From assembly GCA_033398695.1 (NCBI GenBank), contig CM065802.1:79594096-79658095 (forward strand): 64,000 nt of DNA. Direction: 5' to 3'. The notes beneath the pieces were generated by a model that had not been told where the DNA came from, searched no databases, and worked only from the letters and a program-made list of their open reading frames with translations. This document shows positions 44,138-53,297 of the stretch, piece by piece. Numbering within the stretch: position 1 is the stretch's first letter; every line of letters starts with the position of its first letter. The stretch is from Orobanche coerulescens (taxonomy: Eukaryota > Streptophyta > Magnoliopsida > Lamiales > Orobanchaceae). The position numbers and the translations under genes are program-made.

Positions 44138-45311
44138 TGTTGGAATATTTATTCCACATATTCATTAATAATGTTTTGATGATTAAGTTGCTAAACAAAA
44201 CAAAACAACAAAGGTGAAGCAAAACGACGAAGGAATCGAAGCGCAAAAAGCTGGACAAAATACAAAGCTAGCGCACGCTAGATACATAAGTTAGCGCACG
44301 CTAACGGGTCCCGGCTGCAGATCAGACGAGTTCGAAGTAATCTGAAGTAAAGTTACCTGATGAGGATAGCGCACGCTACACATAAGGATTAACGCACGCT
44401 ATCGAGCCAATATTACCGTTGTGAAGAGATTCAAACACAAAATGACGTATGCACTGAAGTAAGCTTAGCGCACACAAGAGATGATATTTAGCGCACACTA
44501 AATATCAGTTTGAATCAAGTCAATCAATCCATTGGGGAGAATCTGCTACAAGTCAAAAAGTATTAACAGATATATGACGCATGCAATGATGCATGATTAG
44601 CGCACGCTACAAGAAAGTGTTAGCGTACGCTAACTGTGAAGGACAGAAGCCACTGGACTGAAAATAGAAGACGTTAATGTACGTAACAGTACATAACGTA
44701 CGCTAAGGCATATATATATACGATAGCACACGCTAAGGAAGTCAGCCTAGCGCACGCTAATAACAACTGGCAGTAACGACTAGTTTGTGGAAGAAGGCTA
44801 TAAATACGAAATGAGTTGGTATCATTCCACACAACAACATTGAGCAATTCATATACACTTGAGATATCATTGTAAACATTATAGTTGTTGTTCTTGAGCT
44901 TAAATTAGAGTGATTGAGTGTTATACCCAAAATCATACACGAGTGAGAAAAAGAAAAGATACGATTGGATTCGGTGTTATTAGGATCACAGATCCGGCAT
45001 TGTTAGAATCACAATCGCTATCTTAGTGAGATTTATCTAGTACCAATAGAAAGGTAGAGTGGTTGATTCCTTATCCAATAGAAAAGGAAAAACAGTTTTA
45101 CTCAGATCGATAGAAGACGAGCTTGTAACGGTAATCCCTCGACCGATAGAAGAGAGGTGCAGAGGTTTTGATCTTGAACCTATAGAAAAATATACATCGA
45201 GAGAGGACGTAGGCATGTTTGGCCGAACCTCTATAAATCCACGTGTCATTTAATTTATGTATTTAATTTTTGCTTCGCACAAACGGCGCAAATACCGATA
45301 TTACTCTAACA
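44138..45311 (+). repeat. 3' LTR of element D
   Basis: TGTTGGAATATTTATTCC at the start and ACTCTAACA at the end, 1174 bp. U3 holds twelve AGCGCACGCT-type palindromes, mostly in pairs 23 bp apart (44270-44758), then a TATA box TATAAATA at 44799. The last 288 bp match the truncated 5' copy. Confidence 0.9.
44270..44758. repeat. Paired TTAGCGCACGCTAA palindromes
   Basis: Core centres by my count (plus 0.5): 44274/44297, 44372/44395, 44471/44494, 44603/44626, 44680/44699, 44729/44753. Four of the six pairs are exactly 23 bp apart. Confidence 0.85.
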
Positions 45312-45351
45312 AATCCATATATCTTGCATATATTTTTATCTCTCATTTAGA

Positions 45352-46790
45352 ATGGAACACATGCACTCTAGACTACCCGTGTTTTTTGTTGACGAGTATG
45401 ATCTTTAGAAGATAAGGATGCAGGCACACTTATCTTCTATCCATGACGACATGTGGTGCATCATAGAAGACGGTCCTTTTATCTTTGAGAAGGAAAACAC
45501 ACATGAGGAGATTGCAACCGAGAAGCCAGAGAAGATCCCCAAGAAGAGGACTGAGCTGACCATTGAAGAGAGGAAGCTGGCCAATCTTGACAACCGGGCC
45601 AGAGATGTGCTGTACCAAACTCTTGACAAATCAACAATGGTCAAGATCAAGAATTGCCAAAATGCCAAAGAAATTTGGGATACCCTTGCCGTGATGTGTG
45701 AAGGTACAGAGATGATAAAAGAAAACAAGTTGTCAATCGCTACCCAGAAGTTTGAAAACTTCAAGATGAAGACCGGAGAATCAATAGACCAGGTGGACAC
45801 AAGGTTCACATAGATCCTCAATGAAACAAACTCCCTTGGAAAAACTTATGGCAACAGGGAGATGGCCTTGAAGGTGTTAAGATCTCTTAGCCCCGAATGG
45901 AGCATGAAGGCGGTGGCCATGAGGGAATCCAAAGGCCTTAATAAAATAAAGATTCAGGAACTATTCTCTGACCTGAAGGCTTATGAATTCGAACTCCCAA
46001 GTTCATCATCAAACGAGCCTGCAGAGAAGGGAATAACATTTGCAGACGAGTCCCCCACCAAGAACCTGTCTGATGTCAAACCTCCAAATCCACTCGATTT
46101 CGAGGAAGAGATGGCGTTTATAATGCAAAGATTCAGCAATTTCCGAAAGAATTACTCCAAATATAAGAAGAATTATAAGGATAATCCAAGGAAAAATCAA
46201 AAATCCGGAAGATGGAAGGTGGAATGTAATAACTGTCATAAGACAGGACATATTCAAATCTACTGTCCTAATCTTAAGAAGGACGAGAGCAAGAAGGAGG
46301 TGAGCAGAAAAGAAGGCCGAAGAAAAGCCTTCATTGGAGAAGACCAAGAGAAAGTGGAATCAAGCAGCGGATTCTTCTCTGATGATGATGAGGAATAGGA
46401 CTGTCTGATGGCCAACCTAGCTGATGAAGAGGTAACATCTAAACCCTCTAATTCAAATAATCATTCAGACATGTCACAAGACATGGACTTGCACGAATCT
46501 GTAAATCAGCTTCTCAAGGATTTTGAGAAATTAAAATCTTCACACCTATCTGTATCAGCCGAGAAGACCCAACTGCAAGATGAGAATAGACAGCTGAAAG
46601 ATAACTTTGAAAAACTCAGCATAGAGTTGAATAAAACCAAATCTGATCTTAAAAAATAGGCTGCAGACAAATTTAAAAATCAGACTGATATCACTACAGC
46701 TGAGATAAAACGATTAACTATTTTGAATAGTGAAAAATCAGCTGCACTTGCTCATGTCAAAGCTGAGTTTACTAAACTGACTCAGCTAAG
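45352..46790 (+). pseudogene. Gag of Sirevirus C, 5' part
   Basis: One reading frame without frameshifts, starting MEHMHSRLPVFFVDEYDL and interrupted by four in-frame stops at 45406, 45811, 46396 and 46657, all TAG. It contains the capsid region (DMWCIIEDGPFIF, NAKEIWDTLAVMCEGTE, ALKVLRSLSPEWSMKAVAMR), a zinc knuckle CNNCHKTGHIQIYC, and a coiled-coil tail (46408-46790). The element at 46791-53297 is inserted after TQLS. Gag continues at 53298. Confidence 0.9.
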
Positions 46791-48358
46791 TGATAAGTGT
46801 CATTTTTGTACACTTATCCATGGTTTGTATCGATAAAATTTACCCATAATTGAGCTAGTCTACTCGTTTTTTGCTTTTAATTTATTAGTTTTAATAATTT
46901 TATTTTTATTGGATGATGATCGGATTAAATAACTGAATTACTCAAGAAACAACATGTTTAATAAATATTCTCTTTATTGAATTTTGATATATTCATGTTG
47001 TAGGGCTTTTCGAGACGAATTCGGCTCTTTCCGATTCAAAATCGAGTTATATATCAAAAGTTATCATCCAAGAAGATCCAGGGCAAAACGCAAAGTCCGA
47101 GGAATTGCAGGCTGAAAACGTAACTATCAAAGCTTCAAATGAGCAAATTTACGAAGCCACGTTACGGCCGTAACATTCGGAAGTTACGGCCGTAAGTCAC
47201 CTCATTACGGCCGTAACTCACGAATGTTACGGCCGTAACTCTTGACAATTGCTATGATTTGTCTAATTTTTATACTTTTGTGTATTATTGAGGGGATGGT
47301 GGCATTGATCCGATATAATGTAATAATGCTGTAATTTTGGAGCTATTAGATGACTTTAGGTGTATAAATAGACCCCTTAGATCCTTCATCATTTACCATT
47401 CATCATATAATTTTCCATTTTCTTGTAAACTTTTCTTTTGTGTGAAGAACACACTTGTGTTCTTGAGTGATCTTTGTAAGTGTGGTGTAGTATATGTTGT
47501 TCAGAGTTTATTGCTTCTATCTCCTTTATCTACTAAGGGAGTTAGGATCAATTCTTTCTCTTGATTCAACTAAGAATGACCACCAAAGCTTGTAATATGT
47601 GTAATAAACCCTTTATGGGCTAAGTTTCTTAAGTTGGGATTATAAACAAGGTTAGTCATGTTATTTATGTTTGTATAAAGATATATTATGAATTACTTAT
47701 TATTGTGTGTGATTTTCATTGTTTTAACAATCTTTATTTATTTGGCCAATTAATGAAGATATTTATGATCTTCATATGTTTCAAAGAAAATATGTTTGAT
47801 TAGATCAAATGATCTTCACTCTAAGTTGTTCTAGGGATAGAAATATACCCCTAGTCCTTAGATGATTCATTGAGTTATTTTCACAAATCCTAATGCTATG
47901 TATTGAAGCCAATCAACATAGAAATATAGTGGATTGATTCAATATGTAAGGGGCGTTTTATAGTTCGAAAGAGAAACCGTCTTTTTAAGGAAAATCGAAT
48001 CTACACAACATAATAAGTAAATTCATCTTATGATCTCCAATACATCTTTTATAACTAATGACGAACTAAGTTTGTAATCCCAACTATTTCATTTTATCGA
48101 TAATCAATCTATTATTATTACTATCTTTTTATTTCCTTATAATATTAGAACTATTATTGCAATTTCTTTGCAATTATTAAACCAAACTTTTTAATTGTGT
48201 GTTTCACTCATCCTTAGTATCTATAAAAATAGACTAATAGTGTATAATTCAAATTATAACATAACTTCCTTGTGGGATCGATAAACCGGACTCAAAAGTC
48301 CACTTTACTACTTGATACGATATCGTGCACTTGCGATAGTTACACAAAAAGCGTGTCA
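46791..48358 (+). repeat. 5' LTR of the LOG-carrying element
   Basis: 1568 bp. U3 holds four TTACGGCCGTAA palindromes (47162-47238) and a TATA box TATAAATA at 47363. Ends TGATAAGTG and GCGTGTCA. Confidence 0.95.
47162..47238. repeat. Four TTACGGCCGTAA palindromes, 5' LTR
   Basis: Perfect 12-bp palindromes at 47162, 47184, 47205 and 47227, in steps of 22, 21 and 22 bp. Confidence 0.95.
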
Positions 48359-48364
48359 AGTTTT

Positions 48365-48382
48365 TGGCGCCGTTGTCGGGAA
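48365..48382 (+). other. Primer-binding site of the LOG-carrying element (tRNA-Asp)
   Basis: TGGCGCCGTTGTCGGGAA, close to the tRNA-Asp complement TGGCGCCGTTGCCGGGGA. Confidence 0.9.
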
Positions 48383-48478
48383 GTATAAGTTATGTTTGAA
48401 ATTTTACATTATAAACTATTTTTGTAGGTACAAATTTCGACGTTGTAACTTAGTACTAAATTGTGTTTGTCCGGTCAA

Positions 48479-48503
48479 GTCGCGGATAACGGTACTCCGT
48501 GAC
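48479..48503 (+). promoter_or_regulatory. Leader stem-loop of the LOG-carrying element
   Basis: GTCGCGGA and TCCGTGAC pair over 8 bp (one G-U) around a 9-base loop, about 100 bases after the primer site. The position fits an RNA dimerisation or packaging signal; that role is inference. Confidence 0.4.
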
Positions 48504-48602
48504 TAATAAAGTCGCAATTTACAGTTTCCCACAACAACAGATATTTGTATATATTTTTTTTTTAATTATTTTCATTGTCTTTTTATTTTTGATTTTTTTA
48601 TC

Positions 48603-49143
48603 ATGGATGAAACATTGTTTAAAATTGAAAAAGATTTCCTTTCTAAGCAAAATGCAATTTTAAAAATTTATAAGACAAGGCTTGAAAGGATGAGGTTGCT
48701 TACGAATAAAAGCATACCTTTTGACATAAGATTCATTATCGAAGCCAAAGTAAGAATAGAAGGTGAATTCACGAAACAACAACTAGATTTTTACTGTGGC
48801 TTGGAAAAAGTTCATATGCCAAGAAACGACGAGCAAAGATTCTAGCCGTTTGCTATAAATGTGCTAGATGGAACTGTAATGCAAAATGTCGATCTTTAGG
48901 AATTCCATCTACAAACAGAGAAGATAAAATTCAGTTCATTAATGATGGTCTGAATAAGGAGAATTTAGATAACATTGAAATTTCTCTTGACACGCATCCT
49001 AGTGGACTTGTGTATTACGGAATTCAATGTTTGTGGAATAAATTCAAACCAGAATATGAACAACGTCTTGGGAATCTGACGTTAAAAGACCCTGTTTGCC
49101 AATTTGTAAGAAAATTGGATGGGAAGCTTCTCCCCGACTCATA
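48603..49143 (+). pseudogene. Unknown ORF with Cys-rich motif, one frameshift
   Basis: I do not recognise this protein. The first part (48603-48845) encodes 80 residues starting MDETLFKIEKDFLSKQNAIL, Lys/Leu-rich and probably helical. After a single frameshift near 48830 another frame continues as CYKCARWNCNAKC (CX2CX4CX3C), then SLDTHPSGLVYYGIQCLWNK, to a TAG at 49141. It occupies the place of gag behind the primer site. A basic helical start and a Cys motif could be a reduced gag or a captured host fragment. Apart from the one frameshift the frame is open, so a base-calling error is possible. Confidence 0.45.
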
Positions 49144-49368
49144 GAAGGCGTTTAGGCCGTTTCTGAACGTAAAATCTGATGAAGATGTGAGCCACAATCA
49201 CAACTACTGTACATACGCGTAAGTATCTTTTATTTTTGTCGTGTGGTGAGATTTTCTGAATAAAAAAATGTGATACGCGATAAAAGCTTTCATTATTCTA
49301 TTGAGTAGTTGAAGCACAATCAAACGCAATCACAAACTTGTTAAACAATTTTTACCTTCTTTTTCTTC

Positions 49369-49378
49369 TATAAATAAA
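49369..49378 (+). promoter_or_regulatory. TATA box of the captured LOG gene
   Basis: TATAAATAAA lies 91 bp before the ATG. It is followed by a CT-rich stretch (49400-49440, CTTTTCTCTGTTTCTCTCT) that looks like a plant 5' UTR. Confidence 0.6.
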
Positions 49379-49459
49379 CTTTCTACTGGTTTCTTTCATT
49401 CATCCCTCAAACTTGCACTTTTCTCTGTTTCTCTCTAAAATTTTTTTTTCTTTTCAAAA

Positions 49460-50047
49460 ATGGAGTCATCATCTTCAACAAAAAAATTTTACACAGTCTG
49501 CATTTTTGGTGGATCTAGTTCTGGAAAAGAGGCATGCTTCACTGAAGCAGCCCACAACTTGGGTCGTACCTTAGGAGAAAAATGCATTCATGTAGTTTAC
49601 GGAGGAGGAAGTCTAGGATTAATGGGGCGAGCTGCTGCTTCTGCCTATATGGAAGGAGTAAGAGTGTTGGGAGTAATCCCAAAACCTCTGGCTGAAAGTA
49701 AAATCACCGGGTCAACTATTGGAGATGAGTTTAGATCTGTGAATATGCAAGATCGCATAACTCACATGATAAATAATTCTGGCGCCTTTATCGCCCTTCC
49801 CGGTGGTTTTGGCACCCTTGAGGAACTTTTTCATGTGGTTACCAGAGCCCAGCTAAATGTTCATCAAAAACCAATAGGAATGCTTAATGTCAATGGTTTC
49901 TTTGATGGTTTACTGTCTTTCATCGACTACTCTGCTGAAAAGGGATTTATTTCCGAGCGTGCAAAACGAATCATAGTCGTTGCAACAACACCAGAAGAAC
50001 TAATCGAAAAACTCAATGAATTTGTTCCTCATCAAGATCCACTCTAG
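49460..50047 (+). CDS. LOG-like: Cytokinin riboside 5'-monophosphate phosphoribohydrolase, LOG family, intronless, inside an LTR element
   Basis: LOG enzymes release the active cytokinin base from its nucleoside monophosphate, giving ribose 5-phosphate, in the cytosol and nucleus. The 195-residue protein has the normal family length and is uninterrupted. Visible motifs: nucleotide-binding start YTVCIFGGSSSGKE (11-24), VYGGGSLGLMG (46-56), conserved Arg99 in MQDRITHM, and the catalytic signature PGGFGTLEE (114-122) with Glu122. Changes against common LOGs are Gly for Cys in IFGGSS and Arg for Trp in TRAQLNVH. Plant LOG genes usually have several introns; this copy has none. The start is the first Met, 82 bases after the TATA box. 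Function is likely from motif integrity; expression is unknown. Confidence 0.93.
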   Translation: MESSSSTKKFYTVCIFGGSSSGKEACFTEAAHNLGRTLGEKCIHVVYGGGSLGLMGRAAASAYMEGVRVLGVIPKPLAESKITGSTIGDEFRSVNMQDRITHMINNSGAFIALPGGFGTLEELFHVVTRAQLNVHQKPIGMLNVNGFFDGLLSFIDYSAEKGFISERAKRIIVVATTPEELIEKLNEFVPHQDPL

Positions 50048-50158
50048 CTAAAATTGTCTGGGTAGAAGATTTTACCGTGAGAAAACGAAAAGTAGATTCA
50101 TTCCTCTCCCTTTGATAACCCATGTCGGACCCCTTGTATTTTTACTTTTTGTCGTGTG

Positions 50159-50947
50159 AAATAATCGTGCTAAATGATGGCAGCTTAAGGAGTTTCTTCT
50201 TGATCTCTTGACGCGCATCTATTCACGATTTATGTATTTTTATTTCATTACTGTAATGTTTATTTCGTGTTTTGCTTTTATAAAAACTTTGATGGCAGCG
50301 TAAGGCGACTCTTCGGACTTTCTTGATGCGCATCTAAAAAATTATGTTATACTTACGAGTATATTTTATTTTCTTTTGTGTGTGCCTCGTATATTTATTC
50401 TCTTGCAGATTCTAAAAGGCGTTAGGCTCAGACATCAACTTTCTTAAAAGGGAGTATTCTGCTTTTCTGCATTGATTTTTATTTTTTATTTTTTATTTTA
50501 TTTTTAAACTGAGGACAGTTTTATTTTCAAGTTTGGGGGTGGTTTGTTTTAGTATTTGTGTTTGTTTAATAATTTTGGTGTGTTTTGATTGATTTGGTTA
50601 TTTGCCTTAATTTTTTTTATATATAATATATATTTATAGTATTTTGATTTTTGAGATTTTTAAATCTGGCCATAACACCAATAAATTAGCTTTATACAAA
50701 CTTCTAAAATCGTTTTTAACTTAAAAAAAAAAAAATTGTATATTCCAAAATTTTTGAGCCTTAATCTCTCTTTCCAAGCCTTGTAATTATCATATAAAAT
50801 CGAGTCATTCGTTACCTTGAGAAAAGAAGAATCAATTGGTTAATGAAAAATAAAGCGAAATTTACTTAATTTGTGGAGTTTTGATTTTTCATGCTTAACT
50901 AAAAATGATTTTACGCAAAAATTCTATTCCCTAAAAAAGGAGTCATT
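50159..50947 (+). other. Element-derived 3' region with an internal polypurine tract
   Basis: Non-coding. A degenerate unit with GATGGCAGC-TAAGG and GCGCATCT occurs twice (50176-50220, 50291-50336). CAAGTTTGGGGGTG at 50528-50541 exactly duplicates the tract beside the 3' LTR. Athila/Tat elements often carry two such tracts. The rest is T-rich. Confidence 0.6.
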
Positions 50948-50995
50948 GGTGAAAAGAGCTACACGTTAGCAAATAACGGTGTGAAAGCTATCACC
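50948..50995 (+). repeat. 48-bp hairpin repeat, copy 1
   Basis: Imperfect palindrome from GGTGA to TCACC. Pairing: 5 bp outer stem, 4 bp (AGCT), 4 bp (ACAC/GTGT), 4 bp (GTTA/TAAC), loop GCAAA. Identical to copy 2. Confidence 0.9.
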
Positions 50996-51121
50996 TAAAA
51001 AAAAAAAATGACGAAAAGGAGAAGTGTTGAGCGGAATAAATGCCTAATTTTGGATGTCTTAAATTTTGAGAAAAATAAATGATTAACGATTGTTGGTGCG
51101 GAGCTGCCGTCTCGAAAAATT

Positions 51122-51169
51122 GGTGAAAAGAGCTACACGTTAGCAAATAACGGTGTGAAAGCTATCACC
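51122..51169 (+). repeat. 48-bp hairpin repeat, copy 2
   Basis: Identical to copy 1 over all 48 bases; starts 174 bp downstream of it. The flanks differ. Confidence 0.9.
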
Positions 51170-51207
51170 TTTTTACGAATAAAAAATAATGATATAGAAA
51201 TTGTGTT

Positions 51208-51255
51208 AGTGAAAAGAGCTACACGTTAGCAAATAACGGTGTGAAAGCTATCACT
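51208..51255 (+). repeat. 48-bp hairpin repeat, copy 3, with paired base change
   Basis: Identical to copies 1 and 2 except for the first and last base: AGTGA...TCACT instead of GGTGA...TCACC. The G-C closing pair has become A-T. Confidence 0.9.
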
Positions 51256-51707
51256 AAAAGGGATGTAGTTTATGAGCAGATTTGAATTAATTAGCAGCTG
51301 AATTTCAATACACTCAATTTTGTAAAAATCACAATATTTGATGACGCCAATGAAATTCTTCTTCATATTGAGTCGAAAAATAAACGAGTGATCGAGAGCA
51401 ACCATTAAAGGGAGTCGTGTGTATCACGAGTGGGAAAGAAATAATCAACCTTTTGGGGGGAAAACCTTACATTTTGGAATTACAAAATAAAAACGGTGTT
51501 TTAACTTCAAAAATATTAGTAGATTTATTTTGAATCTTGATTCATTTCTATCTACTGTATAAAGCTGGTTGTTGTTTATTAATGGCATTTTGATCTCCTT
51601 TTCTCTTTTTATGTTTTAATTTATGTGTGTATTAATTTTCTTATTTTTTTTATTTTTATTTTTGGAGTGTGAATAATAAAGAGTCTTGCTCGGGACTAGC
51701 AAGAATT
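51256..51707 (+). other. Untranslated 3' part of the LOG-carrying element
   Basis: AT-rich with no coding frame. Before the polypurine tract it reads TCGGGACTAGCAAGAATTC, a form of the GAGGACGAGCAA sequence common before Athila/Tat polypurine tracts. Confidence 0.55.
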
Positions 51708-51721
51708 CAAGTTTGGGGGTG
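51708..51721 (+). other. Polypurine tract of the LOG-carrying element
   Basis: CAAGTTTGGGGGTG directly before the 3' LTR. Confidence 0.9.
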
Positions 51722-53297
51722 TGATAAGTGTCATTTTTGTACACTTATCCATGGTTTGTATCGATAAAATTCACCCATAATTGAGCTAGTCTACTCGTTT
51801 TTGCTTTTAATTTATTAGTTTTAATAATTTTATTTTTATTGGATGATGATCGGATTAAATAAGCGAATTACTCAAGAAACAACATGTTTAATAAATATTC
51901 TCTTTATTGAATTTTGATATATTCATGTTGTAGGGCTTTTCGAGACGAATTCGGCAATTCTTCTTCCGGATTCAAAATCGAGTTATATATCAAAAGTTAT
52001 CATCCGAAGAAGATCCAGGGCAAAAACGCAAAGTCCGAGGAATTCAGGCTGAAAACGTAACTATCAAAGCTTCAAATGAGCAAATTTACGACCACGTTAC
52101 GGCCGTAACATTCGAGAAGTTACGGCTGTAAGTCACCTCTATTACGGCCGTAACTCCCGAATGTTACGGCCGTAACTCTTGACAGATTGCTATGATTTGT
52201 CTAATTTTTATACTTTTGTGTATTATTGAGGGATGGTGGCATTGATCCGATATAATGTAATAATGCTGTAATTTTGGAGCTATTAGATGACTTTAGGTGT
52301 ATAAATAGACCCCTTAGATCCTTCATCATTTACCATTCATCATATAATTTTCCATTTTCTTGTAAACTTTTCTTTTTGTGTGAAGAACACACTTGTGTTC
52401 TTGAGTGATCTTTGTAAGTGTGGTGTAGTATATGTTGTTCGGAGAGTTTATTGCTTCTATCTCCTTTATCTACTAAGGGAGTTAGGATCAATTCTTTCTC
52501 TTGATTCAACTAAGAATGACCACCAAAGCTTGTAATATGTGTAATAAACCCTTTATGGGCTAAGTTTCTTAAGTTGGGATTATAAACAAGGTTAGTCATG
52601 TTATTTATGTTTGTATAAAGATATATTATGAATTACTTATTATTGTGTGTGATTTTCATTGTTTTAACAATCTTTATTTATTTGGCCAATTAATGAAGAT
52701 ATTTATGATCTTCATATGTTTCAAAGAAAATATGTTTGATTAGATCAAATGATCTTCACTCTAAGTTGTTCTAGGGGATAGAAATATACCCCTAGTCCTT
52801 AGATGATTCATTGAGTTATTTTCACAAATCCTAATGCTATGTATTGAAGCCAATCAACATAGAAATATAGTGGATTGATTCAATATGTAAGGGCGTTTTA
52901 TAGTTCGAAGAGAAACCGTCTTTTAAGGAAAATCGAATCTACACAACATAATAAGTAAATTCATCTTATGATCTCCAATACATCTTTTATAACTAATGAC
53001 GAACTAAGTTTGTAATCCCAACTATTTCATTTTATCGATAATCAATCTATTATTATTACTATCTTTTTATTTCCTTATAATATTAGAACTATTATTGCAA
53101 TTTCTTTGCAATTATTAAACCAAACTTTTTAATTGTGTGTTTCACTCATCCTTAGTATCTATAAAAATAGACTAATAGTGTATAATTCAAATTATAACAT
53201 AACTTCCTTGTGGGATCGATAAACCGGACTCAAAAAGTCCACTTTACTACTTGATACGATATCGTGCACTTGCGATAGTTACACAAAAAGCGTGTCA
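51722..53297 (+). repeat. 3' LTR of the LOG-carrying element
   Basis: 1576 bp. Palindromes at 52097, 52120 (one C-to-T change), 52142 and 52164; TATA box at 52300. Confidence 0.95.

Larger units (their letters stand above)
49233..50158 (+). repeat. 13-bp direct repeats bracketing the LOG segment
   Basis: TTTTTGTCGTGTG occurs at 49233-49245 and 50146-50158. The 900 bp between them hold the LOG promoter, CDS and 3' UTR. They probably mark the limits of the captured DNA. Confidence 0.7.
46791..53297 (+). mobile_element. Athila/Tat-type LTR element carrying a LOG gene
   Basis: 6507 bp. LTRs are at 46791-48358 and 51722-53297, both TGATAAGTG...GCGTGTCA. CTAAG is duplicated at 46786-46790 and 53298-53302. 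A tRNA-Asp primer site and a CAAGTTTGGGGGTG polypurine tract place it in the Athila/Tat group of Ty3/gypsy. No protease, RT or integrase is recognisable, so it is non-autonomous. Inside are a short broken ORF, the LOG gene with promoter, and three hairpin repeats. It sits in gag of Sirevirus C. The LTRs differ by few substitutions and a number of 1-2 base indels, suggesting recent insertion. Confidence 0.93.
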
